Under the pieces are notes generated by a model that made no database searches, had not been told where the DNA came from, and was given only the letters and a program-made list of their open reading frames with translations. This document shows, piece after piece, positions 29,933 to 40,832 of a stretch of DNA of 64,000 bases (position 1 is its first letter; each line of letters starts with the position of its first letter). The stretch is taken from NCBI RefSeq assembly GCF_009729015.1, contig NZ_CP045482.1:368001-432000 (forward strand), read 5' to 3'. Origin of the DNA: Acidianus ambivalens (GTDB lineage: Archaea; Thermoproteota; Thermoprotei_A; Sulfolobales; Sulfolobaceae). The position numbers and the translations under genes are program-made.

Positions 29933-30598
29933 TTATTCTATCAAATTTTCTATAAATTTTGAGATTTGCAAAAAATCATCTGGAGGGTCAACGTTATAGA
30001 ATCCCTTAAATATTAAATCATAATTGAATTTTATACTAAATACATTGTTATGATAATTGGCTACATCTTTAATTTTGATGTCTTTTACCATATTTATTAT
30101 TAAAGCTTCATCATAAATATCCTTATTTATGCTTGATAAGTATGATATAAGAGACGAAGTATAATTTAATGTGGATTTTATTATTATATCTTGTGGAATA
30201 GTAACACTAAATATGTAATTTTTAGTTTTTAATAAGGAATTAAAGATTTCGTATTCTATTTTTATCGATTTTGAATAAAAATGAATTGGGTATTCAACTA
30301 AAATAAGGCTATAATCACCTAAAATTTCTTTATATTTTAGTGTAATTTTTTCTAAATCAAGGTTATCATTATTAGAAATACGAGAAAATGATATTACTCC
30401 TACGTTTCCCTTATCTGCAAAATAACCGTCGTCTGCAAGTATATTATTTTGAATTCCGAAAAGTCTACTTAATGTTGCAGAATCAGTTAAATCAACTATA
30501 AGCGTCTTGAACTTGTCACTAAGTAATTTAGTTACGTAATAAATTATTGTGGATTTTCCTACACCGCCCTTAGGGCTTACGAAGGTTATTCTAATCAT
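29933..30598 (-). CDS. ParA/MinD-like ATPase
   Basis: A 221-residue P-loop ATPase. Residues 9-17 are PKGGVGKST, the deviant Walker A with the signature lysine, and [16 protein letters not shown] gives the Walker A' Asp (switch I). The hydrophobic strand [14 protein letters not shown] takes the place of Walker B, where the Asp is replaced by Glu. The C part is helical. It is a second orphan ParA-like protein, 65 bases upstream of arginine deiminase. It stands alone with no ParB or cargo protein next to it. Confidence 0.75.
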   Translation of the reverse strand: MIRITFVSPKGGVGKSTIIYYVTKLLSDKFKTLIVDLTDSATLSRLFGIQNNILADDGYFADKGNVGVISFSRISNNDNLDLEKITLKYKEILGDYSLILVEYPIHFYSKSIKIEYEIFNSLLKTKNYIFSVTIPQDIIIKSTLNYTSSLISYLSSINKDIYDEALIINMVKDIKIKDVANYHNNVFSIKFNYDLIFKGFYNVDPPDDFLQISKFIENLIE

Positions 30599-30813
30599 TT
30601 TATTTAAAGTTATGCTAGTATCTATATATTTTTATTTGTAATGATATAAACTTAACGATTTAATTGAAATATGCCTAGTAATATTAAGATTTATTGATGA
30701 GTGAACTCTCAGCAGTATTATTCAGTTTAATAATACTAGCTTTAAAAAAGAATATAGTAATTTACAATTAAGCCTATGGAAAGTATTTTTAAGAATTCTA
30801 AAGAATCTCACAT

Positions 30814-31071
30814 ATGGTTAAGCTTATTAATTGGAAAAAAGCTCCGCGTGAAGAAAGAATTAAAGCTAAAAGATTACTTAGAGAAGACGGTTATGACGTT
30901 TATATTATTTTGTTACAAAATAGGAAATTTGTAGAATATTTTAACTCTCATGATTTAGATTCTGGAGAGAAACTATTGATAAGAAAGGAAAGGAAAGGCA
31001 ATGTTATGAAGGAAATAAAAAGATTAAGGGAAGAAGGATTTTCAATTAAACTCGTTATTTTCTCTTTATAG
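30814..31071 (+). CDS. Small basic hypothetical protein
   Basis: An 85-residue, strongly basic protein (APREERIKAKRLLREDG, then LLIRKERKGNVMKEIKRLREEG). It looks like two helix-strand units and may bind nucleic acid, but I do not recognise it. Its end overlaps the convergent MMPL transporter gene by 17 bases. The 215 bases before it contain no gene. Confidence 0.55.
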   Translation: MVKLINWKKAPREERIKAKRLLREDGYDVYIILLQNRKFVEYFNSHDLDSGEKLLIRKERKGNVMKEIKRLREEGFSIKLVIFSL

Positions 31072-33355
31072 TTTCGTTTAACTTTAATGCAATTTTTAAT
31101 ATAGCAGGATATATAAATATTCTTATAATAAAAGTATCGAGAAGAGCAGCTATTGCAATTCCTATTCCTAATTCTGCTATTGGTTTTATAGGATCTATTG
31201 CTAGGACTCCAAATGATGCCGCTAATATGACGCCTAGAGCAGTCACTGCTCCCGCAGATATTGAAATTGCCCTTACTATGCTTTCTATACTTCTTTCCTT
31301 TTCTATTTCTTCTTTTACTCTTGTTAATATGAATATGCTATAATCATTACCTAATCCTATCATTAGAACGAATATTGTAATTGGAATAAAGAATAGGATG
31401 CCGTTAGCCGATCTAAAGAACAAATAAATTATCGCTAATGATAAAGTTATACTAAGTAATATAGTACCCACTGCGCCGATTGAGATTTTAATTGATCTTA
31501 AGAAGACTGCTAACGATATTACTAAAATTATTGGTAAAATTATTATTAACATCTCATAATATGGTAATAAATAGTCTAATGCGTCTATCACTGATGCAGT
31601 CGTTCCGCCAACATAGCCATGATAAGGGTTAACAATTTTTTGAATAGTTAATACAAGTTTTTGGGCTTGTTGTGTGTAAGTCCCGTAATTCATTATTACT
31701 GTAACTAATAAGGTCTTGTTGTTTGTTCCTAGATTTTCTCTGATTTGGTGTAAAATCTCTGGAGTTATAGTCCCGTTAAAGTTACAAGGTACTGGGCCTA
31801 TGACCTGCTTTACTCCGCTTAGCTTTGAGATATTTTCCTCTATCTTTGCTATTTGAATAAGCAATGAGGTATTGACGTAAGTAGAATTCATAACAGTCTT
31901 CGATTCATTAAAAACTATTAAGACAGGATTTACAAACGATTGTCCAAACGCGTTTTCTAGGATTTTTAATCCTTTCACTGCAGGTATGTTAGGTAAACCT
32001 GAGGTAAAATCTAATGATAACGGTATACTTAATATGAAAGCTAAGGCTATTAGCCCTATAATTACTGAAATTGCTAAAGTAGTCTTTGGTTTTCTCATTG
32101 TTATTCTAGCTATATTTCCAAGTGACTTGTTTTCATAGAATGACAAATGAGAAGGCCAGAAGATCCTACTACCCATTTTTCCATATATTATTGGTAATAA
32201 ACTTACTGCAATTAATACAGTTATTGGTACCGAAAAACCAATAGTTAATCCCCAAGTATGCAAATATGGAATAAACGATAAGGAAAGGAAGACTAGGGTT
32301 ACAGCACTTCCGCTTATTAATATTGCTTTCCCAGACGTTTTTACAGAAATTTCCATTGCTTCTTCTTTATTCCTTCCTTTTGACAGTTCTTCTTTAAACC
32401 TACTTAGGAGGAAAACACTATAGTCTGTTCCTATACCTAAAAGTACTGAAATCATTGGTTCAATAACCTGGAAATCTACTGGATGATAGAATTTTCCTAC
32501 AAGTGTTACAATTGCCATTCCGAAAATTACCGATAGTGCTATGATTGAAAGAGTTATTATTGGAGCTATCACACTTCTAAAGTATATTCCAGTAATTAAT
32601 AGAAGCGCTATAAAAACTAAGGCAAAAGTTATTGCTTGTCTCTGGCTTTCTGAGCCACTCAACTCTTGAACTAAGGGAGCAGGTCCGGTTAAGTAAAAAT
32701 TATCAAAACCACACTTACTTAGTTTACTTTGTATTTGGCAAGAAATTACGCCATCTGGATATGTGCCATTCTTAAAATTATAATTTGGACAGTATTTTGT
32801 GTAAACAAAAATTACTGAAACGTTTTTTGCTTCATAAGTTGATGTAAATTGTGCTGGAGGAGTTATTAGGAAGAAGACTGTCTCATTTCTAGTTAATAAG
32901 TTTTGAGGAGACACATTAAAAAGGCAAGTATAGTAAATGGGAATATGAAGATATTGAGATATTTCTTCTTTTAATTCTTGAGAGGATATATTTCCTTTAT
33001 TCTCCTCAATTATCTTATATCCGGTATAATTTATTTCCTTGCCTAGTATTTCATCATATGCTAGATAAGCATTTATTATACTTTCAGTTTTACAAACTCC
33101 GTCTATTTCGTCAATTATTTTTACAGCCTTGTAAACCTCTTGAGGAGTGGAATTTATTAGAACTACGTCGATAGAATTGTTAACGTTTCCTCCGTGAAAA
33201 TATTCTGAAAGTAGTTCTTGGGCTTTTGCTGCAGGATAAGAGGAGGGTATTGTTGTGTTTTCATTATAATTTAGATAATTTGATGATTGTGAAGATAATA
33301 GTATAGCAATTAAAATTCCTATTATCCATAGTACTATAACCAATTTTCTATTCAT
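31055..33355 (-). CDS. MMPL/RND-family transporter
   Basis: A 766-residue membrane protein with one N-terminal helix (VIVLWIIGILIAILLSS), an extracytoplasmic loop of about 180 residues, and a five-helix bundle, all repeated: a second N-terminal-like helix near 430 (LAISVIIGLIALAFIL), another external loop and a second bundle. The bundles have the SSD-like motifs IGTDYSVFLLSRFKEEL and IGLGNDYSIFILTRVKEEI. The loops have many N-glycosylation sites. RND/MMPL proteins export lipids or hydrophobic compounds with proton energy; the substrate is unknown. It is convergent with the small gene at 30814. Confidence 0.88.
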   Translation of the reverse strand: MNRKLVIVLWIIGILIAILLSSQSSNYLNYNENTTIPSSYPAAKAQELLSEYFHGGNVNNSIDVVLINSTPQEVYKAVKIIDEIDGVCKTESIINAYLAYDEILGKEINYTGYKIIEENKGNISSQELKEEISQYLHIPIYYTCLFNVSPQNLLTRNETVFFLITPPAQFTSTYEAKNVSVIFVYTKYCPNYNFKNGTYPDGVISCQIQSKLSKCGFDNFYLTGPAPLVQELSGSESQRQAITFALVFIALLLITGIYFRSVIAPIITLSIIALSVIFGMAIVTLVGKFYHPVDFQVIEPMISVLLGIGTDYSVFLLSRFKEELSKGRNKEEAMEISVKTSGKAILISGSAVTLVFLSLSFIPYLHTWGLTIGFSVPITVLIAVSLLPIIYGKMGSRIFWPSHLSFYENKSLGNIARITMRKPKTTLAISVIIGLIALAFILSIPLSLDFTSGLPNIPAVKGLKILENAFGQSFVNPVLIVFNESKTVMNSTYVNTSLLIQIAKIEENISKLSGVKQVIGPVPCNFNGTITPEILHQIRENLGTNNKTLLVTVIMNYGTYTQQAQKLVLTIQKIVNPYHGYVGGTTASVIDALDYLLPYYEMLIIILPIILVISLAVFLRSIKISIGAVGTILLSITLSLAIIYLFFRSANGILFFIPITIFVLMIGLGNDYSIFILTRVKEEIEKERSIESIVRAISISAGAVTALGVILAASFGVLAIDPIKPIAELGIGIAIAALLDTFIIRIFIYPAILKIALKLNETIKRK

Positions 33356-33434
33356 AATATAAAACGGTAAGACGGAGGTTAAAAATGTTGTGAAAACTTA
33401 GCGTTTTTAATATGCAAGCACCGATATAATTAAC

Positions 33435-34736
33435 ATGAGAATTACTGTCAACACTCAAACACCTCCTATTAGATTTAGGTTAAGCTATAAAGATATCGTA
33501 GAAAAATACGGTGAATTGGATTTACCTTTAGATATTTCTACGTTGAGTTCCGAAGACTACTATATTTCTGTAGGCGGAGTAGCTAGAATGATGTTAGGCT
33601 TAATAGATAAATTTGGAGGTAAGGCTAAGTGGGTAGCCCTAGGCCCAGGATACCCTCCTTATGTTAAGATGAATAATATTGACGTTTACTTTGTTGATTT
33701 AGATCCTAAATCTTTAGGTGGTTATACTAGGTTTAAAGAAGGTATATATAATGAATCGCATGGTATAGCTAGATATAACCTTAATGGTAGAGATTATATT
33801 GACTACGCTACATATAACTGGCTATCTGCACAGAAATTACTTGAGTTGTATTCTGATACAGACGTATATTTTATTAATGATTTTCAACAATTATTAATAG
33901 GAGGAATAATTGGACCTTCGGCCCCGGCAGTTTTATGGTACCACATACCTTTTGTTCCGGAAATGCTTAATGAAAAGTTAAGGAATTTCCTTATTAGGTC
34001 TTTTGAAGGGTTTGATGCAGTAATAGTAAGTACTAAAAGAGATCTTGAAGGTCTAGTAAGAACTGGAGCTAAAGTAAAAGTTAAGCAGATATACCCGTAC
34101 ATAGATCCTTCGTATTATAATACTAATGTAAATAAATCTGACGTTGAAAATGTTGAGAGGAAATTTGGAATTAATGATGATGATAAAGTAGTTTTAGTTG
34201 TAGCAAGAATGGATCCTATAAAAAGTCAGGATGTAGCAATTCAAGCTATTAAAAACCTTGACGTAAAACTTGTTTTAGCAGGAGATGGTAGCTTTACTAG
34301 TAAAAGTCTAGGTCATGATAAAGCTAGTATATGGAGTAGAAAATTAAGAGAACTAGCTAGGGATCTAAAGATAGAGAATAAAGTAATCTTTACCGGTTAC
34401 GTGAGTGATGAAGAACTAATGGCATTATATAAAAGGGCTAATGCCGTTGCGTTGCCTTCAAGAATTGAAGGATTTGGATTAACTGTATGTGAAGGCTGGC
34501 TTTTTAAGAAGCCAGTTGTGGTAAGCAAAGGTGCTGGCGTAAGTGAATTAGTAATAGATGGAGGTAATGGTTATACATTTAGAACTTATGAAGAGATGGC
34601 AGAAGGAATATCTAAGGCATTGAAAGAAGAAGATAAACTTGGGAGTTTAGGCTATGAAACTGTGAAAAAATGCCTAATCGATAATGAATTCGATAGTATA
34701 AAAGCGGTCTTAGAAGAGGCTGCTTCAGAATATTAA
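33435..34736 (+). CDS. GT4-family glycosyltransferase, possibly trehalose-forming
   Basis: A 433-residue GT-B enzyme. The N domain has [15 protein letters not shown], the glycine-rich acceptor loop, and [13 protein letters not shown] with [11 protein letters not shown], which resemble trehalose-forming (TreT/OtsA-like) and sucrose-type enzymes. The C domain has [42 protein letters not shown] and the donor motif [15 protein letters not shown] (EX7E). It uses a nucleotide-sugar donor; trehalose synthesis is the best guess because of the DFQ/HIPF pattern but is not proven. It is divergent from the MMPL gene and followed by a small gene within 30 bases. Confidence 0.8.
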   Translation: MRITVNTQTPPIRFRLSYKDIVEKYGELDLPLDISTLSSEDYYISVGGVARMMLGLIDKFGGKAKWVALGPGYPPYVKMNNIDVYFVDLDPKSLGGYTRFKEGIYNESHGIARYNLNGRDYIDYATYNWLSAQKLLELYSDTDVYFINDFQQLLIGGIIGPSAPAVLWYHIPFVPEMLNEKLRNFLIRSFEGFDAVIVSTKRDLEGLVRTGAKVKVKQIYPYIDPSYYNTNVNKSDVENVERKFGINDDDKVVLVVARMDPIKSQDVAIQAIKNLDVKLVLAGDGSFTSKSLGHDKASIWSRKLRELARDLKIENKVIFTGYVSDEELMALYKRANAVALPSRIEGFGLTVCEGWLFKKPVVVSKGAGVSELVIDGGNGYTFRTYEEMAEGISKALKEEDKLGSLGYETVKKCLIDNEFDSIKAVLEEAASEY

Positions 34737-34764
34737 TTTAAACTAGATTTTGTACATTCTATTA

Positions 34765-35295
34765 ATGTCACGATTGAAGCAACTTTTAGGCGAGGCAGTT
34801 GAAGAAGCTGAAAAATACGGATCGTTACTTTCAACTTATCTAATTTTGAAAAAGTGTAATGCAGAATATGATACACTAGTAAAAGAGAAGGAAGTAAATT
34901 ATTCTTTCTCGGTAGATGACATAATTTTAACCTCCTTGTCGTATAAAGAATTGAGTAAAATTCAGTTTTTTGTTATGTCGTTCTTAGTTTGTGATTACTT
35001 GTCATCTAGGTATATTACACAAGACTGCCTTTTTTATTTTAGATGGGACAAGAGAATTTTTATTTACAGTCCTAGGATGGAGGCTCATTTACTTTATTTA
35101 ATTAGATCTGGCTATGCCGAAGGTTATAAATATTTCAAATTAACAGAAAAGGGAAGAGTTGAAGCTGAGGCTAAAAAATCTTTACTTAGTAATGTAGAAA
35201 AGATAAAAATCGATGAAATTTCTTCTTGTGTGCTATCTAAAAATAAACTGTCTGAATTAAAGAGGTACGTTAGATCGTATATTTTTGGAAAATAG
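34765..35295 (+). CDS. Hypothetical protein with a possible winged helix
   Basis: A protein of about 176 residues from the ATG at 34765 (MSRLKQLLGEAVEE); a TTG at 34750 would add five residues. It has a helical start, strands in the middle (YSFSVDDIIL), a helix FFVMSFLVCDYLSSRY and a segment LLYLIRSGYAEGYKYFKLTEKG, which resembles the second helix and wing of a winged-helix domain. I do not recognise the whole. It starts 28 bases after the glycosyltransferase, so it may be co-transcribed. Confidence 0.55.
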   Translation: MSRLKQLLGEAVEEAEKYGSLLSTYLILKKCNAEYDTLVKEKEVNYSFSVDDIILTSLSYKELSKIQFFVMSFLVCDYLSSRYITQDCLFYFRWDKRIFIYSPRMEAHLLYLIRSGYAEGYKYFKLTEKGRVEAEAKKSLLSNVEKIKIDEISSCVLSKNKLSELKRYVRSYIFGK

Positions 35296-35301
35296 AAAAT
35301 A

Positions 35302-35309
35302 ATTTATAT
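35302..35309 (+). promoter_or_regulatory. TATA box of the universal stress protein gene
   Basis: ATTTATAT lies 24-31 bases before the ATG at 35333, consistent with a leaderless transcript from that start. Confidence 0.55.
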
Positions 35310-35332
35310 TTGTCTCTTAAGAGAGAAAAGTG

Positions 35333-35755
35333 ATGTTTGAGAAAATATTAGTTGCATACGATGGATCTGAGCATAGTAAGAAGGCTTTAGATGTTGCAAT
35401 AGATTTAGCAAAAAGATATAGCTCAGAAGTCTACGTAGTTGAAGCTGTAGATGAAACGATATTTGAAACTGTAGGTGTCCTTCCGCCTCTTTCTGCGATT
35501 GAAGAGATGGAAAAGAAAGCCAAGAAAGATATAGATGAGGCTGTTAAGAAGGCTACTCAAAATGGAGTAAAAGCAGTAGGTGAGGTTTTAAGCGGAGATC
35601 CGGCAACGGCAATTCTAGAATATGCAAATAAGAATGATATAAAGCTTATAATAATGGGTAGCAGAGGCTTATCAAGGTTCAAGAGAATACTTTTAGGTAG
35701 CGTGTCTTCAAGAGTTGTTCAAGAATCTAAGATTCCAGTAATTGTTGTCAAATAA
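35333..35755 (+). CDS. Universal stress protein (UspA family)
   Basis: A 140-residue single-domain Usp protein. The ATG at 35333 ([19 protein letters not shown]) follows a GTG at 35330 that would add one residue. The ATP-binding motif is complete: VAYDGS at the start and, near the end, [20 protein letters not shown], which is the G-2x-G-9x-GS pattern, then [11 protein letters not shown]-binding Usp proteins help survive starvation or stress; the target is unknown. A T-rich stretch follows the gene. Confidence 0.9.
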   Translation: MFEKILVAYDGSEHSKKALDVAIDLAKRYSSEVYVVEAVDETIFETVGVLPPLSAIEEMEKKAKKDIDEAVKKATQNGVKAVGEVLSGDPATAILEYANKNDIKLIIMGSRGLSRFKRILLGSVSSRVVQESKIPVIVVK

Positions 35756-35756
35756 T

Positions 35757-35792
35757 TTTCCTCTTTTCTTAACTCAAAGCTTTATTTTTTAA
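35757..35792 (+). terminator. T-rich terminator after the Usp gene
   Basis: A pyrimidine run (aattttcctcttttcttaac) and a T6 tract follow the stop codon within 35 bases, ahead of the next gene at 35815. Confidence 0.35.
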
Positions 35793-35814
35793 CCTTATAG
35801 CACTATACATAACT

Positions 35815-36171
35815 ATGTTTGAAGATCTGCTTAAAGCTGTGAACTATCTGAACGATGGAAAAATTCTTGAAGCTGGAGAATATCTAGTAGAACTAGCAAA
35901 GAATAATGACGCAAATGAAGATATAATAAAAATTTCGTCAGAAATAGAGAAAGAGCTTAGAGAGCTAAAGGAAGAATCGTGGATTAGTGAGATTGATTCG
36001 AAATTTAGAGATCAGATAATTTCTGTTCTTGAAGATAATATAAGATGTAGGAAAGAGCTAATCAGAGTTCTTTCTCTCTCATTATTAGAGAAATTAAGTA
36101 AAGGAAATGAGTTAATATTAAACATGATAAGAAATCCTCATGCCGAGTCTAAACCTCATACTTTTATTTAA
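35815..36171 (+). CDS. Helical hypothetical protein
   Basis: A 118-residue protein predicted to be all helical, with repeated leucines and charged residues ([20 protein letters not shown], then a Glu-rich middle). The first 35 residues look like a TPR-type helix pair. I do not recognise the family. It overlaps the convergent GAT-QueC gene by four bases. Confidence 0.5.
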   Translation: MFEDLLKAVNYLNDGKILEAGEYLVELAKNNDANEDIIKISSEIEKELRELKEESWISEIDSKFRDQIISVLEDNIRCRKELIRVLSLSLLEKLSKGNELILNMIRNPHAESKPHTFI

Positions 36172-37559
36172 TTTTCGTATTCTACTGGGTCCTTCAATCC
36201 ATTAATCTTAAAGGCTATTTTTCTCATGTAGCAAGGTCCGCATTTTCCGCAATGTTTTTCTCCTCCTTCATAACAGCTCCAAGTTAAGTGTAAAGGTGCA
36301 CCTATTTCTACTCCAAGTTTCACTATTTCATGTTTAACTAGATTACCTACTGGCATCATAACCTCTATCTTTTTATTAGGTCCAGTTGCGTAGGGCGATA
36401 GTTTAGAAAACAGTCTTACAAATTCCATTTCATTATCTGGGTAAGCTCCAGCTTCCTCTAGATTAATTCCAGAAGCTATTGCATCAAAACCATAAGCCTC
36501 TGCTATAGCTAAGGCAACTGAAAAGAATATGAGATTTCTAGCAGGTACCCATTCGTGAGCAAATTCTGCTCCTTCTTCTCCTTGCCTCTCTTTGACTATT
36601 TCTCCACCACCTTTTAATAATGTTGTGTGTCCTATTATTTTGAACAAATCAGTATCTATTTCTATATATGGAACTTGTAGATATTCAGAAATTTTTCTTA
36701 CAGCTTCTCTTTCCTTTTCTTCTGCTTTATGCCTATAATTGAAATGCAAAAGCGTTATTTCATGTCCCTGCTTAAGTAAGTAAGTCGCTGCTACTGTAGA
36801 ATCTAATCCTCCGCTAGCGATTACAAGTACTTTCTTCTTATCTTTTGGCTTTATAAGGTCAATCTTTTCAATTTTTAAATTAGAATCTACTGACACGATA
36901 GAATATGGCTCAAGTTTTGTTATATTCACCTTATCTAATGGGTTTTGAGAAAAGTAATCATCTAGGGATGTAAAGAATATTGCTCCTAATTCGTAATCAT
37001 ACATCATATAAACCGGCTTAAAATTCTGTGCAATATAGATTTTATTTGGGTTTTTCTTATCAGCTATAATAAAAGCGAAACTTCCTCTAATTTCTGAAAG
37101 TAAATCTTTCAATGTAGGCAAATCACCCTTCCAAAACTTATCTAAAATAGGAGGTATAACTGCAGTATCTATATTACTCTCTCTCTTTACGCCAAATTTC
37201 TTTTCAAGCTCTTTATCGTTAGCAATAATACCATTATGAGTAACTATGAATCTTTCTCCTTCAAATGGTTGTATATCTTTTTCTGTTTTTTTATTAACGA
37301 ACTCTGTGGTCGGTTCTGCTCTATTATTAGCTATTATTACTCTGCTTTTTTCGTCTAGAATATCGTAAAGTTTCTCTTCTTGTTCTGAAGGTCTTCCTAA
37401 GGATTTTACTGACTTAGTAGTTCCATCGGATTGGACTACAATTATGCCGAAACTGTCTCTTCCTCTATCTTCAGCATTTTTTAAGATTTCTGCAAATTTT
37501 CTTTCTATTTTGTCGTAATTTTTAGGGTTAAGTATTAAAGCTCCAGAAACACTGCACAT
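36168..37559 (-). CDS. gat-queC: GAT-QueC: class II amidotransferase fused to QueC (archaeosine synthesis)
   Basis: A 463-residue fusion. The N part (to about 215) is a class II glutamine amidotransferase with the nucleophile Cys2 ([11 protein letters not shown]), RGRDSFGI and [11 protein letters not shown]. The C part is QueC: the PP-loop [33 protein letters not shown] and a zinc site ([16 protein letters not shown]). QueC makes preQ0. In Crenarchaeota that lack ArcS, the GAT-QueC fusion is known to turn preQ0 already in tRNA into archaeosine at position 15, which fits here. It is transcribed away from the tRNA-Thr gene 50 bases upstream. Confidence 0.88.
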   Translation of the reverse strand: MCSVSGALILNPKNYDKIERKFAEILKNAEDRGRDSFGIIVVQSDGTTKSVKSLGRPSEQEEKLYDILDEKSRVIIANNRAEPTTEFVNKKTEKDIQPFEGERFIVTHNGIIANDKELEKKFGVKRESNIDTAVIPPILDKFWKGDLPTLKDLLSEIRGSFAFIIADKKNPNKIYIAQNFKPVYMMYDYELGAIFFTSLDDYFSQNPLDKVNITKLEPYSIVSVDSNLKIEKIDLIKPKDKKKVLVIASGGLDSTVAATYLLKQGHEITLLHFNYRHKAEEKEREAVRKISEYLQVPYIEIDTDLFKIIGHTTLLKGGGEIVKERQGEEGAEFAHEWVPARNLIFFSVALAIAEAYGFDAIASGINLEEAGAYPDNEMEFVRLFSKLSPYATGPNKKIEVMMPVGNLVKHEIVKLGVEIGAPLHLTWSCYEGGEKHCGKCGPCYMRKIAFKINGLKDPVEYEN

Positions 37560-37608
37560 AGGGCAAAGGTAGTATTTGTAAATAAAAGATTTCTGATTAA
37601 AGTGATAA

Positions 37609-37697
<89 letters not shown>

Positions 37698-37777
37698 ACT
37701 TTTTTACTCTATTTTATAGTTGATAAATTTTACTTTTATCTTACACTCACTCGTGGTTATTAACTCTCTATCTTTAT

Positions 37778-37963
37778 ATGAACGAGATAGAAAAGATAAG
37801 ACTTATAATAAGTATATTGGAAGAAAAGATGCCAGAAGATTGTGCTGAAATACTGGATGAGAAATTCAAGATCTTACTAAAGGAAATAAAAAATAAGGGA
37901 ATAGATAAGGTTATAAGAGATTATTATAGTGATGACGGCGATGTAGAAATTATTCAAAGTTGA
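37778..37963 (+). CDS. Small helical hypothetical protein
   Basis: A 61-residue acidic protein, mostly helical ([20 protein letters not shown], then [13 protein letters not shown]) with an acidic end. I do not recognise it. Its last 14 bases overlap the convergent nucleotidyltransferase gene. Confidence 0.5.
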   Translation: MNEIEKIRLIISILEEKMPEDCAEILDEKFKILLKEIKNKGIDKVIRDYYSDDGDVEIIQS

Positions 37964-38639
37964 ATACTTGAGGAATTTCATTAGAAGCCTCTTCAACATC
38001 TTTTACGGAGTCTATTGATCTCCAATACACATTCTCGAATTTTTTACCTCTAAGCAAGCCTTTTTCTGCTAATGTAGGGAAAGTTATTCTTTCTATGTCG
38101 CCTTTTTCAGGTAGATATTCGAATATGCTAGATTTTAAGAAATATACTCCTGCGTTAATCCAGTAATCTTTCAATACGGGTTTTTCCACGAATTTTATAA
38201 TTTTATCACCCTCTGTTTGCACTACACCATAAGGACTTCTTAGGGGTACGAGAGAAATTGATGCTATAGCAGTTTCATCTACTTGCTTTAATTCCCTTAT
38301 ATCCAAGTTTGTAAGAATATCTCCATTTACTGCAATAAAGTCCTCATTTAGGAAAGATTTAACTTGATATATTGCACCTCCAGTACCTAAAGGCTCTTCT
38401 TCCATGCTAAATAGACATTCAATCCCTAACCTGGCTTTATTTTTAGTAACCCATTCAACTAAGACTTCTTTTTTATATCCTGCAAGGATAATGAAGGAAG
38501 TTATTCCAAAACTTTTGAGCCATAAAATTTGCCATTCTAAAATTGGTTTTCCTGCTATTTCTATTAAAGGCTTAGGTTTATCATCAGTTAATGGTCTTAA
38601 TCTTTTACCGTAACCGCCAGCTAAAATAACGGCTTTCAT
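37950..38639 (-). CDS. Sugar-1-phosphate nucleotidyltransferase
   Basis: A 229-residue enzyme with one nucleotidyltransferase domain. The start [20 protein letters not shown] and [16 protein letters not shown] give the nucleotide loop and the catalytic lysine, [13 protein letters not shown] the sugar site and [11 protein letters not shown] the metal-binding Asp. It resembles archaeal mannose-1-phosphate guanylyltransferases and glucose-1-phosphate thymidylyltransferases; without a C-terminal domain the sugar is uncertain. It supplies activated sugar, probably for S-layer glycans. It lies 77 bases after ogt. Confidence 0.85.
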   Translation of the reverse strand: MKAVILAGGYGKRLRPLTDDKPKPLIEIAGKPILEWQILWLKSFGITSFIILAGYKKEVLVEWVTKNKARLGIECLFSMEEEPLGTGGAIYQVKSFLNEDFIAVNGDILTNLDIRELKQVDETAIASISLVPLRSPYGVVQTEGDKIIKFVEKPVLKDYWINAGVYFLKSSIFEYLPEKGDIERITFPTLAEKGLLRGKKFENVYWRSIDSVKDVEEASNEIPQVFNFE

Positions 38640-38716
38640 AATACTACATAGAAAGGGAATTATTTAAGTTTTTTCGCTATATCATTTAAACTATTGTTAA
38701 TGAAAAAATCGATAAA

Positions 38717-39166
38717 TCATATTTTTATTCCTTCAAGTTCTAAAAGCTTTTTCTTTAATTCGATTCCTCTTGAATAACCTCCTAGTCCTTTCTCAGAAAT
38801 TACCCTGTGACAGGGTATAATTAAGAGAACTGGATTTTTAGATAACGCAATTCCCACAGCTCTAGGAGATGTACCTAAGATTTTAGCAATTTCTCCATAG
38901 GTTTTAGTTTTGCCCCAAGGTATCTTCATAACTTCCTTAAATACACTTAACCTAAACGGATTAACATTAATATCTAATGGTTCTCTTAAGTCTACTTCCT
39001 TTCCTTCAAAATATTTATCTAGTTTTTCAAAAAAATCTGAGAAAGCATCATTATCTAGAGAATTCTTCTCTACACAATTACAAAAATCTAGCATAACAAA
39101 TCCTTTTTCACTTTTAGCTACAGTAATATCTCCTAAAGGGCTTTTATATAAGCCATAAACAATCAT
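38717..39166 (-). CDS. ogt: Methylated-DNA--protein-cysteine methyltransferase
   Basis: A 149-residue O6-alkylguanine-DNA alkyltransferase. The acceptor is Cys in [16 protein letters not shown], and [20 protein letters not shown] plus [13 protein letters not shown] form the helix-turn-helix that binds the minor groove. It removes alkyl groups from guanine, one per molecule. It overlaps the stop of thrS by four bases, so the repair protein is translated with the synthetase. Confidence 0.95.
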   Translation of the reverse strand: MIVYGLYKSPLGDITVAKSEKGFVMLDFCNCVEKNSLDNDAFSDFFEKLDKYFEGKEVDLREPLDINVNPFRLSVFKEVMKIPWGKTKTYGEIAKILGTSPRAVGIALSKNPVLLIIPCHRVISEKGLGGYSRGIELKKKLLELEGIKI

Positions 39167-40791
39167 TGCTTTACCTTCTCTATGGCAGTATTTGTTAAAT
39201 CCCTATTTTGTATTTCTTTTGATATTGCATCCACGCATTTATCTAAAGGTACTCCTTTTACTTCTATATTACCTCTAGCTCTAATTGTTACTGAATTACT
39301 TTCTGCTTCTTTTTTACCTATTATTAAAATGTAAGGAACTCCATCATCGTAAGCTTTTTTAATTCTCTTTGAGAGGGTTTCCTCTTCTGAGTCTATTTCT
39401 GCCCTAATTTTTATAGAGACTAGCTTAGATAAGACTTTTTCTGCATATTCTCTGACTTCTGGATTAATTGGCAATATTCTAACTTGAACTGGTGATAGCC
39501 ACGTGGGTAATTTTCCTTTAAAGTGTTCTAGAAGTATTGCCAAGAACCTATCTATTGAACCGTATATTGCTCTATGAACCATTACTGGCCTTTTCTTACT
39601 TCCATCCTTATCTACGTACTCTAGTTTAAATCTTTCAGGTAAGTTGAAGTCTACTTGAATCGTAGATAATTGCCACCATCTTCCTAAACTATCTCTTATA
39701 TCAAAGTCTATTTTAGGTCCATAAAACGCTCCTTCCTTCTCTTTCACTTGATATTTCAAATTTAGAGAACGCAACGCATTAACTAAAGCATTAGTTGCCT
39801 TTTCCCATTGTTCGTCAGTACCTATGCTCTCATCCGGCCTTGTGGACAAATTGATTCTTACATCATCTCCTTTAAATCCAAATTTAGCTAATACTTCCAA
39901 AGTTTTACTAATTAGCATCTTAACCTCATTTTCTAGCTGATCTTCTCTTAGAAAGACGTGACCATCGTCTTGAGTGAATCCTCTAACTCTTAATAAACCG
40001 TATAATTCACCTTTTTGTTCCCACCTATAAACGTTTCCAAATTCTGAAAACCTAATTGGAAGGTCTTTATAGCTTCTGGTTCTTGATTTATAAATTAATA
40101 TGTGAGCAGGACAATTCATTGGTTTTATTCCTAGCTCTTCATCATCGTGAGTAAAGATTAGCATTTTATCCTTATACATTTCATAATGTCCACTTATTTT
40201 CCATAAAATCGTTCTATAAACGTGCGTAGTATATACTTCCTGATATCCCATTGAGGCGTTTATTTCCTTCATATAATCAATTAATTCATTCCTAATTATC
40301 TGACCTTTAGGATGATATAGGACTAGACCAGGTCCCGCTTCTTCAGGGAAGCTAAATAAATCCATTTTTTCTCCTAAAATTCTATGATCGGTCTCAGATG
40401 CCTTCTTTAGCCAATTCATGTAATCTTTAAGTTGCTCTTCAGTTTCGAAAGCTACTCCCCTTATTCTAACGTATTGTTTGTCTGGAGTTGGGTGATGAAC
40501 TGAGATGTTTAAAATTTCAAAATACTTGGGATTTCCAGAAGGAGTAACATCACTTTCTAAAGAAACTTCATAATTTCCTGCCTTTGCTTTCTTTCCCTCA
40601 ATTTTTATTTCGTAATTTCCTTCTTTTGCGTATTTTTTAGCTTCAGCTAAGCTCATTGAGCTATCCATTTCTACATCTACGTAGAAGTCTCTTTCTCCTA
40701 AACCTACAGCAACTGCTTTCTTACCGTCAGCTAAAAGATTGAACGCTAATATTATTCCTCCTTTTAGCCAAACTCCTTTGTACTCTTCCAT
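39163..40791 (-). CDS. thrS: Threonyl-tRNA synthetase, catalytic form without editing domain
   Basis: A 542-residue class II synthetase. A short beta-rich start (TGS-like, residues about 1-100) replaces the large archaeal editing domain. The catalytic core has [18 protein letters not shown] (motif 1 region), [20 protein letters not shown] with the zinc Cys, [26 protein letters not shown] (motif 2) in two parts and [18 protein letters not shown] (motif 3). The C part [20 protein letters not shown] is the anticodon-binding domain. It charges tRNA-Thr and depends on the separate editing protein at 20647 for proofreading. It is divergent from the gene at 40833 with a 41-base gap. Confidence 0.95.
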   Translation of the reverse strand: MEEYKGVWLKGGIILAFNLLADGKKAVAVGLGERDFYVDVEMDSSMSLAEAKKYAKEGNYEIKIEGKKAKAGNYEVSLESDVTPSGNPKYFEILNISVHHPTPDKQYVRIRGVAFETEEQLKDYMNWLKKASETDHRILGEKMDLFSFPEEAGPGLVLYHPKGQIIRNELIDYMKEINASMGYQEVYTTHVYRTILWKISGHYEMYKDKMLIFTHDDEELGIKPMNCPAHILIYKSRTRSYKDLPIRFSEFGNVYRWEQKGELYGLLRVRGFTQDDGHVFLREDQLENEVKMLISKTLEVLAKFGFKGDDVRINLSTRPDESIGTDEQWEKATNALVNALRSLNLKYQVKEKEGAFYGPKIDFDIRDSLGRWWQLSTIQVDFNLPERFKLEYVDKDGSKKRPVMVHRAIYGSIDRFLAILLEHFKGKLPTWLSPVQVRILPINPEVREYAEKVLSKLVSIKIRAEIDSEEETLSKRIKKAYDDGVPYILIIGKKEAESNSVTIRARGNIEVKGVPLDKCVDAISKEIQNRDLTNTAIEKVKQ

Positions 40792-40800
40792 AGTAGGCTT

Positions 40801-40810
40801 TATTATTAAA
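40801..40810 (+). promoter_or_regulatory. TATA box of the agl24-sucD operon
   Basis: TATTATTAAA lies 23-32 bases before the ATG at 40833, as expected for a leaderless transcript. It is the only promoter-like site seen for the four overlapping genes that follow. Confidence 0.45.
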
Positions 40811-40832
40811 GGGATTATAATGCTTTTATCAA

